In this document: one piece after another, positions 46,093 to 56,370 of the stretch
Numbering within the stretch: the stretch's first letter is position 1
How the letters are laid out: every line of letters starts with the position of its first letter
Source: UBA7328 sp965247965
GTDB taxonomy: Bacteria; Bacteroidota; Bacteroidia; Chitinophagales; Saprospiraceae
Assembly: GCA_965247965.1 (NCBI GenBank)
Contig: OZ252053.1
Span: forward strand, 2,542,001-2,606,000
Length of the DNA: 64,000 nucleotides
Direction of reading: 5' to 3'
The notes under the pieces: model-generated
Database searches by the model: none
The model's input: the letters and a program-made list of their open reading frames with translations, nothing else
Told to the model about the DNA's origin: nothing
Translations under genes and position numbers: made by a program

Positions 46093-46191
46093 TGAATCAG
46101 GATTACCAGTTTTTGAACGCTTTTTAATAGATGAATCCCTGTAAAAAATGTACTTTGAATCCCCACTATGAGAGAATAAAATTACATCATT

Positions 46192-46793
46192 ATGAATAAT
46201 TGGAAAATTGCTGGAATGTATTTTGATGCGTGCAACTGCGACGTCGGATGCCCTGCTACTTTCTCAGTCCGCCCACTACAGGGAAATGTCAGGGCCTCAT
46301 CGGCTGGCACATTGACAAGGGCGGCTTTGAGGATGTCACATTGGACGGGCTTAGCGTCGTGCTCGCCGCGGATATACCTGGTCACATTGTTGAGGTGAAG
46401 TGGAAGGTTGCTCTCTATCTGGACGAAAGGGCTGACGAAGCACAGAAGGATGCGCTGACCAAGATTTTCTCCGGTCAGGTAGGAGGACATATGGCGACCT
46501 TGGCGACGTTCATAGGCGAGATGCTGGGGGTCAAGAGTGCTGCGATCGACTTCCAAGTGGAAGGAAAACGGGGAAGTATTCGGATTGCTGACATAGCAGA
46601 TGTCGAGTTTGAAGCTCTTGAGGGTCAAGACGGGACTGAGGTCACCGTCACCAACCAGCCCTTGGCCGTCGCTCCTGGTGAACCTCTGACAGTGGGGAAA
46701 TCGAAGCGAAATACCTATAGTGACTACGGACTCCGGTGGGAAGTGTCAGATAGAAATGTATTCTACTCTCCCTTTGCTTACCAGGGATCGTGA
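46192..46793 (+). pseudogene. DUF1326 protein with a frameshift
   Basis: The N-terminus (MNNWKIAGMYFDACNCDVGCPA, with the conserved Cys motif) is in one frame from 46192; the rest (FLSPPTTGKCQGLIGWHIDKG and on to FYSPFAYQGS) is in the -1 frame. A one-base change near 46255-46265 explains it. DUF1326 genes are often next to DUF2182 genes, as here. Both are markedly more GC-rich than their surroundings, which suggests import. Confidence 0.82.
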
Positions 46794-46803
46794 GGAGGAC
46801 ATA

Positions 46804-47582
46804 ATGAAGCAGATCACACCGCTGGAGGCCTTGCTGAAACGGGACCGCACGGTTGTGTTAGGGGGTTTGGTTGGCATTTCGGCGCTGGCGTGGGCGTACA
46901 TGTTCTACCTGGCCTGGGACATGGAGCAGATGGATATGGAGATGGTCATGCCCCAGATGCAGGCCTGGGGCGCCCTTGACCTCCTCCTGTTGTTCGTGAT
47001 GTGGGCGGTAATGATGGTGGCCATGATGGTTCCTTCTGCATCGCCCTTGATCCTGATATTTGCCAGAGTCAACCGCCAGCGCCGAGAGCAGGCAGATCCG
47101 GTTATACCCACAACGGTATTTCTGCTGGGCTATTTGCTCGTCTGGACCGGGTTCAGCGCGGTGGCTACCCTCGCGCAATGGAGCCTTCACGCCGCAGCCC
47201 TTCTTTCTCCAATGATGATCAGTACCAGTCCTATCTTGGGTGGAATACTGTTGCTGGCGGCCGGGCTCTTTCAGTGGACGCCGCTCAAGAATGCCTGTTT
47301 AAAACACTGTCGTTCTCCGCTGGGATTTTTGATGACCGAATGGCGGGACGGTGCACAAGGCGCTCTTACCATGGGGCTGATGCACGGGAGTTATTGCGTG
47401 GGCTGCTGTTGGATCTTGATGACGTACTTTTTGTGGCGGGGGTAATGAACCTGCTATGGGTAGCGGCCATCACGGCCTTTGTCCTGATCGAGAAAGTGCT
47501 TCCCCGCGGGGATCTGGTGGGACATGTGACAGGAGGCATTCTTGTGCTGGGTGGAATTATTCTTCTTTGCCAAGTCTCTTAA
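46804..47582 (+). pseudogene. DUF2182 membrane protein with a frameshift
   Basis: Start ATG at 46804 after a GAGGAGG site, coding MKQITPLEALLKRDR then several membrane segments, with the DUF2182 signatures LFVMWAVMMVAMMVPSASPL and TMGLMHGSYCVGCCWILM. At about 47420 the frame ends (TYFLWRG-stop), while the natural continuation LFVAGVMNLLWVAAITAFVLIEKVLP lies in another frame to 47582. A single-base indel explains it. DUF2182 proteins are metal-associated membrane proteins of unknown mechanism. Confidence 0.82.
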
Positions 47583-48106
47583 GGATAAATGTTAAAGAAT
47601 CTGGCATTGAATTGGGTGAAAGATTAGTGCGCTAACAGACAGGTCAGGATCTGAGGCGAATAGTTACATAAAACGGTAGTTTCTATACCCTTGAAATTTC
47701 CCTTAATTTGACACCTGGAATAGGTATAATAACTCAGTATAGAAAAGTAGATGTCCCACTATTGCGAATAGTGGGTCATTGTTCTGGAAATGCATTTGCT
47801 TGGTGCCTGGCTAATTTGACTGATTTTCTAGGTAATTCTATGTCCGACGCCCTCGAGATCGTCGCTTAGACGGCTTTATCCGCCGGATGGCGGACAGGTA
47901 TGAGGTCGTTTTCTTTAACATTTTGTTATTAAACAACTTCTATGATAAAATGCAGTATATTGACCCTTCTTTTTAGGCATAGCTTTTTGTGTTGTTTTCA
48001 ACAGTTAATATACTGAAATTCAATTAGTTATGCCTAATTTTTTTGTAATAATATTTAAGACCAATGAATTTTTCGGGTTAAGACTGACTTGCCGTATCCA
48101 TTAAAA
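47583..48106. other. 524-bp gap without a recognised gene
   Basis: AT-rich DNA with an inverted repeat (GCATAACT-like arms near 47976 and 48030: TAGGCATAGC and GTTATGCCTA), perhaps an old IS or terminator. I see no coding sequence I can support. Confidence 0.4.
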
Positions 48107-48195
48107 ATGGGTGAATGGAAAACCAAATGCGATTTAAGGTTTCTTTCCAATAAAGATTGGACGGCTGCCTTGATTAGAGCAGTGCTGTTCATTGT

Positions 48196-50069
48196 TGAGT
48201 CCACTCCGAAAACTAAATCATAAATCATGTCAAATATTACAATAAGATGACATATATATTTAATTTGTGATATGTTTAAACGTAGTACAAATTCACAAGT
48301 TGATCTATTCAAATCGATAGGAGGGATGCTATCAGAACGGAAGCGAGAGCTTCTGGATGATCCAAATGGTTGGCATAATATATTTTTTAAAGAAGTGGTA
48401 TCTCGCATAGACGAAGGATTGTTCGAGGTGCTTTATAATCAAGGAGGCCGGCCCAATTGCTCAATTAGAGTTTTAATGGGAATGATTATCCTTAAAGAAG
48501 GTAAAGGTTGGACTGATGAACAACTTTTTGATGAATGTCGATTCAACACCAGGGTCATGCTTGCTTTGGGATATTCGAATATAAATGAGGATATTCCGAC
48601 CGAATCGACTTACTATAAGTTCAGACAGAGCATGGTAGAGTATAATGAAGACCATGGGGAGGATTTGATGAAGGCGGCATTTAAACAAATCACTATTGGG
48701 CAGATAGAGCAATACAAGGTGAGCGGTAAGAAAATACGATTGGATTCGAAGTTGATTAATTCCAATATTGCACGCTGCACTCGAGTCCAGATGATAATCG
48801 AAGCTGTACGAGTATGCAGTAAAGACCTTATGGTAGAACTGCTTACAGATCAATTGGATAAAGAATCATGCGAGCTTTTAGAAAAGCTAAAAAGCCAAAG
48901 TGCCTCCAATATTGTCTACCCATTAAACAAAAAAGAAAAAGAGGAACTGCTAGTAGGTATGGGTAAGATCATAAAGGTACTCTTGAGTCATGGCCAGGCG
49001 GCGGGATTGACAGGCTACCAAGATCTCAAGCGGCTCTACGAAGAACAGTATGAAGAACAATCAGAGGAATCTAATGAGCAAAAACCTCCGAGTGCCTCTG
49101 ATGATAAAACAAAAATCAGCGCGGTCTGTGATGAATCTGAACAGCAAACTAAACAGGAGAATACTCCGAGACCCAAAGCTGCAAGAGACATATCGAGTGG
49201 CAGTGTGCAGTCCATTCATGATCCTGATGCTGCCTACCGTACTAAAGGTAAAGCAGAAAATAAACAGACCATATCGGGCTATCATGCCAACATAAGTGAA
49301 ACGTGTACAGAAGAAAATGAAATAGACCTAATCGTAGATGCCCAGGTAGTACCGGCCAATATTACAGAAGACGAGTTTTTAATCGAATCTATCGACCATA
49401 TCCAGGATGTATTAAATCCAGATAAGGATGAATCAGGTCAAGAAAAGAATAAAATAGAACAGGCCATCACGGATGGCGGATACGACAGCAAGGCCAACAG
49501 AAAAGCAATGTCAGAAACGACCACGCCCGAATGGAAGTTAGCTAATACAAAAGGGGGAAAGCAGGCCTATACAATGAAACGAGATGAGAATAACAATCTT
49601 CAAGTATGGCGAAAAAAGACAGGAGAACAGTGCGCGGTAAAGTTTAACGAGAAGACCAACAAATACGTCATTAAACACGACACCCGAGGTCGGTATATGA
49701 CCAAAGATGAAGTAGAAAACTATTTTTTATTTCAACAGATGCAAGAAACATTAGATGAGCACACCCACAATCTAAGAGCCAATGTGGAATCGACCATACA
49801 TCAATGTTTTCACCGGCTCAAAAAAAGAAACAAAATATTATATCGGGGTTTATTCAAATGTCAAATTTATGTCCTGTCACGAGTACTTTGGACGAATTTT
49901 AGAAGAATTAACGATAAATTGGTCGAAAATGCCCTCGGATTTCCAAATATCATCATCGCAACCCTCAGGAATGCTTATGCAACAATATTGCACTTAAGAA
50001 AATTCCAGGGTTTTGGCCGCAGCTGGCAAATGTACGCTTGAAAAATGTGTGGTAATCGGAGTGGACTCA
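48196..50069 (+). mobile_element. IS1182-family element, copy 2
   Basis: Same 1874 bp as copy 1, direct orientation, with terminal repeats TGAGTCCACTCCGA. Here a 4-bp target duplication TTGT is intact (48192-48195 and 50070-50073). Confidence 0.94.
48272..50041 (+). CDS. IS1182-family transposase, copy 2
   Basis: A 589-residue transposase nearly identical to that at 25372-27141; the few residue differences are clustered in the last 60 residues (CQIYVLSR, ENALGF). Complete with the DDE region. Because this copy has a clean duplication it is likely the more recent or less rearranged insertion. Confidence 0.94.
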   Translation: MFKRSTNSQVDLFKSIGGMLSERKRELLDDPNGWHNIFFKEVVSRIDEGLFEVLYNQGGRPNCSIRVLMGMIILKEGKGWTDEQLFDECRFNTRVMLALGYSNINEDIPTESTYYKFRQSMVEYNEDHGEDLMKAAFKQITIGQIEQYKVSGKKIRLDSKLINSNIARCTRVQMIIEAVRVCSKDLMVELLTDQLDKESCELLEKLKSQSASNIVYPLNKKEKEELLVGMGKIIKVLLSHGQAAGLTGYQDLKRLYEEQYEEQSEESNEQKPPSASDDKTKISAVCDESEQQTKQENTPRPKAARDISSGSVQSIHDPDAAYRTKGKAENKQTISGYHANISETCTEENEIDLIVDAQVVPANITEDEFLIESIDHIQDVLNPDKDESGQEKNKIEQAITDGGYDSKANRKAMSETTTPEWKLANTKGGKQAYTMKRDENNNLQVWRKKTGEQCAVKFNEKTNKYVIKHDTRGRYMTKDEVENYFLFQQMQETLDEHTHNLRANVESTIHQCFHRLKKRNKILYRGLFKCQIYVLSRVLWTNFRRINDKLVENALGFPNIIIATLRNAYATILHLRKFQGFGRSWQMYA

Positions 50070-50223
50070 TTGTTATTCCTGCTGCGCTTTTGTTTCAATT
50101 TGGCGTTCAGTTTGAACCTGTAAAAACAGGTGCGCTTTTAGAGTGGTTTCCAACCATTTTTGCACTTTCTGCTCTAAATGGATTTGCAGAAGAACTTCCC
50201 TCACCGCCTTCCGTAGTTAAATG

Positions 50224-50310
50224 TTATTCATCTATTGATATTGCTCTCAATCTCAACAAATTAACAATCACCGAGACAGAGCTACAACTCATTGCTGAGA
50301 TAGGCCTATT
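50224..50310 (-). pseudogene. C-terminal relic of a second copper ATPase
   Basis: On the minus strand about 25 codons read ISAMSCSSVSVIVNLLRLRA and end at a TAA. This matches the last membrane helix and tail of the ATPase at 52033 (AAAAMSFSSVSVIVNSLRLR) but is diverged, so it is from another CopA-like gene. Confidence 0.6.
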
Positions 50311-50448
50311 TTTGATTGGTTATTGAGTATTTAGTGTCTGGCAGTAATCACAATTTGCCGGGCATAACCCATTGAATTTCAGCAAGATAGCATCCACATT
50401 TTAACATTTCCATTGTTTAAAAATTGGCGAATATTTCATTTTCACCAT

Positions 50449-50974
50449 GAGAAAAAGATTTTAAGCGGTAAGAAAAAAACAGGGAGATTAGGGATGTCTT
50501 TGTGGGAAATACTGGTACTTGGAGTAATGCGTCTCAACCTTGATAACTCGTGCCGCGTTACGCGGTATTGACTATGATTTCCTTCATGATAATGCCAACC
50601 ATCACAGTGCTGTTCGTGGAATTTTAGGTGTTCATACAAATCAAGTATTTGGAGAAGGTAAATATTATGAATTACAGACCATCAAAGATAATGTGGCCTT
50701 ACTGGACGAACAGACCCTTCAAGCCATTAATGAAGTAGTGGTCAAGGCCGGTCACACATTAAAAAAAAACGGCCAAGAAGAAGACCTGGTTTTGAGTCTC
50801 AAATCGGATAGTTATGCAGTGGAAAGTAATATTCATTTTCCGACCGACATAAGCCTTCTTTGGGATAGTGGAAGAAAGTGTTTGGATACCATCAAAGTTG
50901 CCGACAAACAGGTAGGATTACAAGGATGGAGAAAAATAAGATGCTGGATAAAAAAACTAAAGAACAGCTACTGA
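50449..50974 (+). pseudogene. ISNCY-like transposase fragment with a 22-bp palindrome
   Basis: Reads KKKTGRLGMSLWEILVLGVM, then RLNLD, is interrupted by the palindrome at 50545-50566, and continues in another frame as IDYDFLHDNANHHSAVRGILG, then LQTIKDNVALLDEQTLQAIN and FPTDISLLWDSGRKCLDTI. Removing 22 bases restores the frame. Both the start and the DDE-rich C-terminal half are missing. Confidence 0.75.
50545..50566 (-). repeat. 22-bp palindromic micro-insertion, copy C
   Basis: Inverted relative to the host frame, between GAT and ATT; identical to copy A (loop TAA when read on the minus strand). Inserted at a codon boundary. The resulting frame ends shortly after at TGA. Confidence 0.88.
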
Positions 50975-51121
50975 GGGGTAGCCAATATTCATCAAATCAC
51001 AAATGTTTCCATAAAACGAAACACAGTTTGACAAATTTAGAGTAGGTCACCAAACCACTCGCCATGGCAGCGAACGAAAAATAGGAAACCGCTCAAAATT
51101 CGTAGTTTTCTGCCAGACACT

Positions 51122-51431
51122 AATTAACGATGTCAGAATTTACCCTAATCCTGTTTCTACTTATGCTCAAATCGATGTAGAGTTAGCAGGAGCAGAGCTC
51201 CCAATGGATTTTGCAATTCATTTATTTGATACGAAAGGGGGAAAAGTTGGGACTATCTCAAGATCGGTTTTCCAGAATATTAAAACTGGGCCAAATTTGA
51301 GGAGTCATCTTTGGAGAGTTAATGATGAGATTGGCTTGAATTTGGCGAGCGGGACGTATCTTTTGAAAATTGATGGCCAGAAAGCAAGTGAATATGTTCA
51401 GTTGAGTCGAAAGGTAGTGGTGATTAGGTGA
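51122..51431 (+). pseudogene. Orphan type IX secretion C-terminal sorting domain
   Basis: From the right end of the ISNCY element the frame reads INDVRIYPNPVSTYAQIDV, then LFDTKGGKVGTI and ASGTYLLKIDG, the standard type A sorting domain (YPNP start, GTY-LKI end) recognised by the type IX secretion system. The exported protein it belonged to has been lost upstream. It confirms a Bacteroidota host with T9SS. Confidence 0.8.
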
Positions 51432-51605
51432 TAGAGCAAAAATAGAAGCTCCTGGGCAAACGCATAAATAAGCTGGGGAAAGCGGCTTTATAACAAGGGT
51501 TATGAAGATTTATTATGCTAATTTTTTTAACATTAACCAGAGCGCCATGGAATCGCATGGTGCTTTTAATATTTCGCTCCACGATAAACGATAAATTTCA
51601 AGGAA

Positions 51606-52020
51606 ATGAGCAAGGTGTGCCATAATATTCGAATATCGAATTGTAAGTTATTGAATGACAGAAAGTTATACAGAGGAAAGTGTGTTTCTAAGCGAGAATA
51701 TTTCTATGGATTCAAAGTTCAGGTAATTTTGACTGAAAAAGGAATACCGATGGATTACTATCTTCTGGCTGGTTCGTTAGCAGACATAACCGCCTTGCAA
51801 AACATGCATCTGGATTTGCCCGAAAACAGCGAATTGTATGCTGATTCAGCCTACACGGATTACAATCTTGAAGACAACTATCGAGAACACGAAAAAATAT
51901 ATTTAAGAATAGTCAGAAGATCAAATTCGAAACGAATGGAACCTGCTTATAACGAATATTTTAAAGAACAAATGAGAAAAAGAATAGAAACTACTTTTTC
52001 AGAATTATGTCAATCTTTCC
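51606..52020 (+). pseudogene. IS982/IS5-like transposase fragment
   Basis: The frame reads YFYGFKVQVILTEKGIPMDY then LAGSLADITALQ, LYADSAYTDYNLEDNY and MRKRIETTFSEL, the second half of a small DDE transposase (Asp in ADSAYTDY, Glu in RIETTFSE). The N-terminal half is absent, and after about 52020 the frame runs antisense into the copper ATPase. I cannot separate IS982 from related IS5-type groups. Confidence 0.65.
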
Positions 52021-52032
52021 CAGCTAGAATTA

Positions 52033-54548
52033 TTATTTATTTGCAATTCCCAAAGACACATTTCTTAACCGCAACGAGTTTACGATAACTGAAACTGAAC
52101 TAAAACTCATCGCCGCAGCCGCAATCATTGGCGAAAGTAAAAGTCCCAAAAAAGGATATAAAACGCCTGCGGCAACAGGTACACCTAACACATTATAAAC
52201 AAAGGCAAAAAACAAATTTTGTTTGATATTTTTCATCACTTCACTACTCAGATTTTTTGCTTTTACAATGCCCAATAAATCGCCTTTTACCAAGGTGACT
52301 TCCGAACTTTCAATGGCAACGTCCGTCCCTGTACCCATGGCTATTCCGACATCGGCTTGTGCCAATGCGGGGGCATCGTTAATGCCGTCACCCGCCATAG
52401 CGACTACTTTGCCTTCGGCTTGAAGTGCTTTTATTACTTTTAATTTATCCTCCGGTAAGCACTCTGCCCGGTAACTAGTTAAATTTAATTCAGGAGCTAC
52501 GGCTTTTGCGGTTTCACTGTTATCGCCGGTCAACATGATTACCTCTATCCCTTGTTTTCGCATGGATGCAATCGCCTGCTTACTGGTTTCCTTAATGGCA
52601 TCGCTTATTGAAACATAGCCCAATACCTTTCCGTCAACAGAAATATAAGAAACTGTCTTGCCCAATTTTTGCTCTGCAACAACTTTACTTTCTACTTCAC
52701 CGGGAATGATGGATTTGACTTGTTCCATTAATTTTTTATTGCCTAATGCTATCTTTTTATTGTCGACAGTGCCTATGGCTCCTTTTCCTGAAACAGCTTC
52801 AAAATCATTAGCCGGTTTGAGGCTAACATTTTTTAGGTTTCCATATTTTACAATGGCTTATGCCAACGGATGCTCGCTGTATTGATTGAGGGAAGCGATG
52901 TACTGTAACAATATTTCTTCCTTGTTTCCGACAGGTCAACAACGTTTTCAACCGAGGGTTTCCCCTCCGTTATCGTTCCTGTTTTGTCGGTAATCAATAC
53001 ATTTACTTTGTTTAAATTTTCTAATGCCTCTGCATTTTTTATCAACACTCCATTTTGTGCTCCTTTTCCAACGCCTACCATTACGGACATCGGAGTTGCT
53101 AAACCCAATGCACACGGGCAAGCGATTATCAGTACGGCAATAGCATTTACAAAAGCGTAAACCACAGCTGGTGTGGGGCCAATTGCAACCCAAATAATAA
53201 AGGTGATAATGGCTACAAGAATGACAATGGGTACAAAGTATTTGGATATTTTATCCGCCAGTTTTTGGATAGGTGCTTTAGAACGGCTGGCGTTATTGAC
53301 CATTTGAATGATTTGGGAAAGCAATGTTTCGGAGCCTACTTTTTCTGCTTCCATCACAAATGATTTGACCCCGTTTATGGTTCCCGAACTTACTTTATCG
53401 CCCACGTTTTTATCAACCGGAATGGGTTCTCCGGTTATCATGGATTCATCAATATTACTTTGACCTTCGGTAATTTTTCCATCGACAGGAATCTTATCAC
53501 CCGGTTTTACACGCAACAAATCTCCTTTTTTAATATCATGGATGGAGATAACTCTATCTCCGGCAGCTGTGACCAACAAAGCCTCGGTTGGTGCTAATTT
53601 TAATAACTCCTTGATAGCACCGCTTGTTTGGCTATGGGCCTTGGCTTCTAATAATTGTCCTAATAAAACCAACAACAAGATAACCGTTGTCGCTTCAAAA
53701 TAAACGAAAACAGTTCCGCTTTCTGTCTTAAATGCTTCTGGGAAAATATCGGAAAACAACATGGCGACTACACTAAAAATCCATGCGATTCCGGCGCCAA
53801 TACCAATTAGAGTAAACATATTCAGGTTCCAGCTTACGATTGATTTCCAGGCACGCTCAAAAAACATCCAGGTGGCATAAAAAACGACCGGAAGGGATAA
53901 AACCAATTGCACCCAATTCCAATTTTGTTGGGAGAGCATTTTTGCTAAAGGATTGCCCGGAATTAAATCTGCCATGGCAATAATGAAAATGGGAACCGTA
54001 AACAGGGTTGCTATTTTCATTTTCCAGAGCAAGTTCTGATAGGTTTTATCCTCCTCGCTTTCGGTGGGTTGCATCGGGACTAAATTCATTCCGCAGATAG
54101 GGCAGGAACCGGGGGCATCCCAAATAATTTCAGGGTGCATCGGGCAGGTATATTGTGACGAGGAAGCCATCCTGATAGCTACCGGGAGTGGTTGTTCGAC
54201 GAGATGCATTCCACACACCGGGCAATCACCTGTCTGGTCGTAGGTTTTTTCGCCTTCACAATGCATGGGGCAGTAAAAAATTCCATTGCCATCTTTTACT
54301 GATTTGTGTTTATGTATAGGATGTTTGTTTTCTTTTCCGGGAATTTTAATGGCGTAATGTAAGCCTGCTTTCAACAGCGTTTCCTGTAACTTTTCTACCG
54401 GGATATGCGAAGTCATTTCTATTACAACTTCATCATTTTTCAAATCAGCGGTTACTTTAAGAACTTCAGTTAAATTACCTAAAGCATCTTCAACCTTAGT
54501 TTTACAGTCAACGCAGGTCATACCTGTTATTTTATAGGGATGTGTCAT
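52033..54548 (-). pseudogene. copA: Copper-exporting P-type ATPase with two lesions
   Basis: The N-terminal part has an HMA domain (GMTCVDC, residues 9-15), two heavy-metal-binding CPMH ... CPVCGM modules, membrane helices, the TGEP motif (MITGEPIPVDK), the CPC motif at about 477-479 and DKTGT at about 521. Then a one-base frameshift near 52935 (after VVDLS) breaks the frame; the true continuation (NKEEILLQYIASLNQYSEHPLA) meets a TAA at about 52858-52860 where Glu is expected (GAA to TAA, inferred), and goes on to GDGINDAPAL and the C-terminus. With both lesions a working copper exporter is not possible. Confidence 0.88.
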
Positions 54549-54696
54549 GATTGTTCAAATTTTCAAATTAAAAGCATCGAAAACTCTTTAATGATGGGGG
54601 AGTGAAAAAAGCAAAATCGTAAATTTTTGCAAATTTACAGGCGAAAGGAATATCTTCTACTATAAGATTTTGTTTCTTTTTTATAAGGTTTTGACT

Positions 54697-54990
54697 TTAT
54701 AACTCATCTAAAGACTTTCGTTCCTGATTGTGTAATTTCCTGAAAGAAGAAGGTGTCATACCTGAAACTTTTTTAAATTGGGCAGAAAGATGTGCCGAAC
54801 TGCTGTAATTCATTTGAAAAGCAATTTCTGAAAGACTTAATTCATCGTAAGTCAACAACTCTTTTACCTTTTCTATTTTTTGGGACAACACAAAGCGTTC
54901 AATCGTTTGCCCTTCAACCGATGAAAACAGTCGGCTTAAATAGGCATAATCGTAGTGAAGTTTTTCTTTTAAAAGTGTTGAAAAGTTAAC
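54697..54990 (-). pseudogene. AraC-type regulator, C-terminal DNA-binding part
   Basis: About 97 residues with the AraC double helix-turn-helix (YAYLSRLFSSVEGQTIERF; LSLSEIAFQMNYSSSAHLSAQFKKVSGMTPSSF). Regulators with this C-terminus next to copper ATPases in Bacteroidota carry an N-terminal HMA-like sensor of about 90 residues; here it is missing and foreign sequence of the neighbouring IS begins. Probably the former regulator of the broken copA. Confidence 0.75.
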
Positions 54991-55426
54991 TAATGACAGC
55001 AATTCAGAGCCAATTCATAACTCGTTGAAGCAGAGCAAATAATAAACAACCGTAAAAAACAAGTTTACAGTTGTTTATATATTTGCAAAAAATATAATAC
55101 GATGAGTAAATTTAAAAAAAAGAAAACTTAAAAGAGCCAAAGCCTTCAGAAATGAGTTAAAAAACTCTGAAAAATCTTCACGTAATTTGCTTTTACATAG
55201 GATTGGCCAAACCTTTGACCACTTTGTTCCTGATTTGAAAAGCACAATCGATAGTATGCCCGATTATCGACGTAATCGTGCCACGTATGAGATGTCAGAA
55301 ATCATACTGGCCGCTGTGATTATGTTTTTGTTTAAAGAAGGTTCTCGCAACCAAATGAACGAGGATCGTGAAGAAGATCAATTCAGGGCGAATTATGAGA
55401 CCTTGTTCGGTTTGAAATTACCCCAT

Positions 55427-55448
55427 ACCGCGTAGCGCGGCACGAGCT
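55427..55448 (+). repeat. 22-bp palindromic micro-insertion, copy D
   Basis: Between CAT and ATG in the transposase frame; core CCGCG-TAG-CGCGG then CACGAGCT. Codon phase 0; reads His-Thr-Ala-stop. Excision restores LPHMDTVSD. Confidence 0.9.
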
Positions 55449-56348
55449 ATGGACACAGTAAGTGATGTGATGAATAAGTTAGAGCCAGAGCTTTTGGAAT
55501 CCTGTCGTCGCCATATTATCAAATATTTATTGGACAAACGCACCCTTCATAAGTTTCGGCTGATGGGCAAATATTTCACGATGGCCAAAGACGGGAGTGG
55601 TGTGTATACCTTTGACGAAGAACCCTATGCGGGATGCCCGTCAAAAACAAGCAAAAAAGGCAAAACGACCTGGAATCAAAATGTGTTGGAAGCCAAACTT
55701 GTTTGTTCAAATGGATTTTGTTTATCTGTCTCAACGGAGTGGTTGAAAAATGAGGATGGTCACCGCAAACAGGACTGCGAACAAAAAGCATTGAAGAGAC
55801 TGCTGAAAAATCTTAAAAAAGATTTTTCCAGATTACAAATTTGTATTCTTTTGGACGGGCTATTTGCATCTGGCCCTGTGATGGAACAGATCAAGAGCAA
55901 TGGCTGGGAGTACATCATTGTTTGGAAAGATGGAAAGCTCAAAAATGTACAAGAACAGTTGGTCGATTTACGTCTGGAAAAAGAGGTAGAACGCGTAGAA
56001 AAAGAACAAATACATAATCCAAAAACCAAAACTGACCACACTTATGAATACAGCAAAGCAGCCCTTGCACACCAAGGACATGAGTTTTACTATATCAAAC
56101 ACTGTTACCAAACTACGCAAGTGGACAACCAATCGGTAATTGACAAAAAACAATTCATTTTCATTACCAGTATTGCACCTAACCAAGCCAATATAAAAGA
56201 GTTGACTGAGGCAGGCCGGATGAGATGGAAAATTGAAAATGAAGGATTTAATGCTCAGAAGAATCATGGTTTGAATTTACATCACAAATATGTGCGCAAA
56301 AACTTCACCGGCATTCGCAATTATTACATGTCTATGCAGATTGCTCAT

Positions 56349-56370
56349 AACTCGTACCGCGTCACGCGGT
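56349..56370 (-). repeat. 22-bp palindromic micro-insertion, copy E
   Basis: Inverted, between CAT and ATT of the same transposase; read on the minus strand the core is CCGCG-TGA-CGCGG then TACGAGTT. Codon phase 0. No stop in this orientation, but the frame shift replaces the last 50 or so residues with an unrelated tail. Confidence 0.9.

Larger units (their letters stand above)
48107..50215 (+). pseudogene. CPBP-type membrane protease remnant, split by IS1182
   Basis: 48107-48195 reads MGEWKTKCDLRFLSNKDWTA, then ALIRAVLFIV, and joins in frame, after removing IS1182 copy 2 and one TTGT duplication, to 50074 onward (IPAALLFQFGVQFEP, then LNGFAEEL). Hydrophobic segments followed by an EE pair fit the start of a CPBP intramembrane glutamic protease, but the sequence stops matching right after EEL. 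The rest of the domain is gone, replaced by a copper-ATPase tail. Family call moderate. Confidence 0.5.
50333..51121 (+). mobile_element. ISNCY-type element, internally deleted
   Basis: Bounded by 12-bp inverted repeats AGTGTCTGGCAG (50333-50344 and complement at 51110-51121). The 789-bp span is about half of a complete element. It contains only the middle of the transposase. It sits between the CPBP/ATPase remnants and a type IX sorting domain that it cuts. Confidence 0.65.

Noticed and set aside
50045..50326. 93-codon plus-strand ORF after IS1182 copy 2
   Set aside because: Its first part is the CPBP remnant and its last part is antisense of a copper ATPase tail; not a gene as such.
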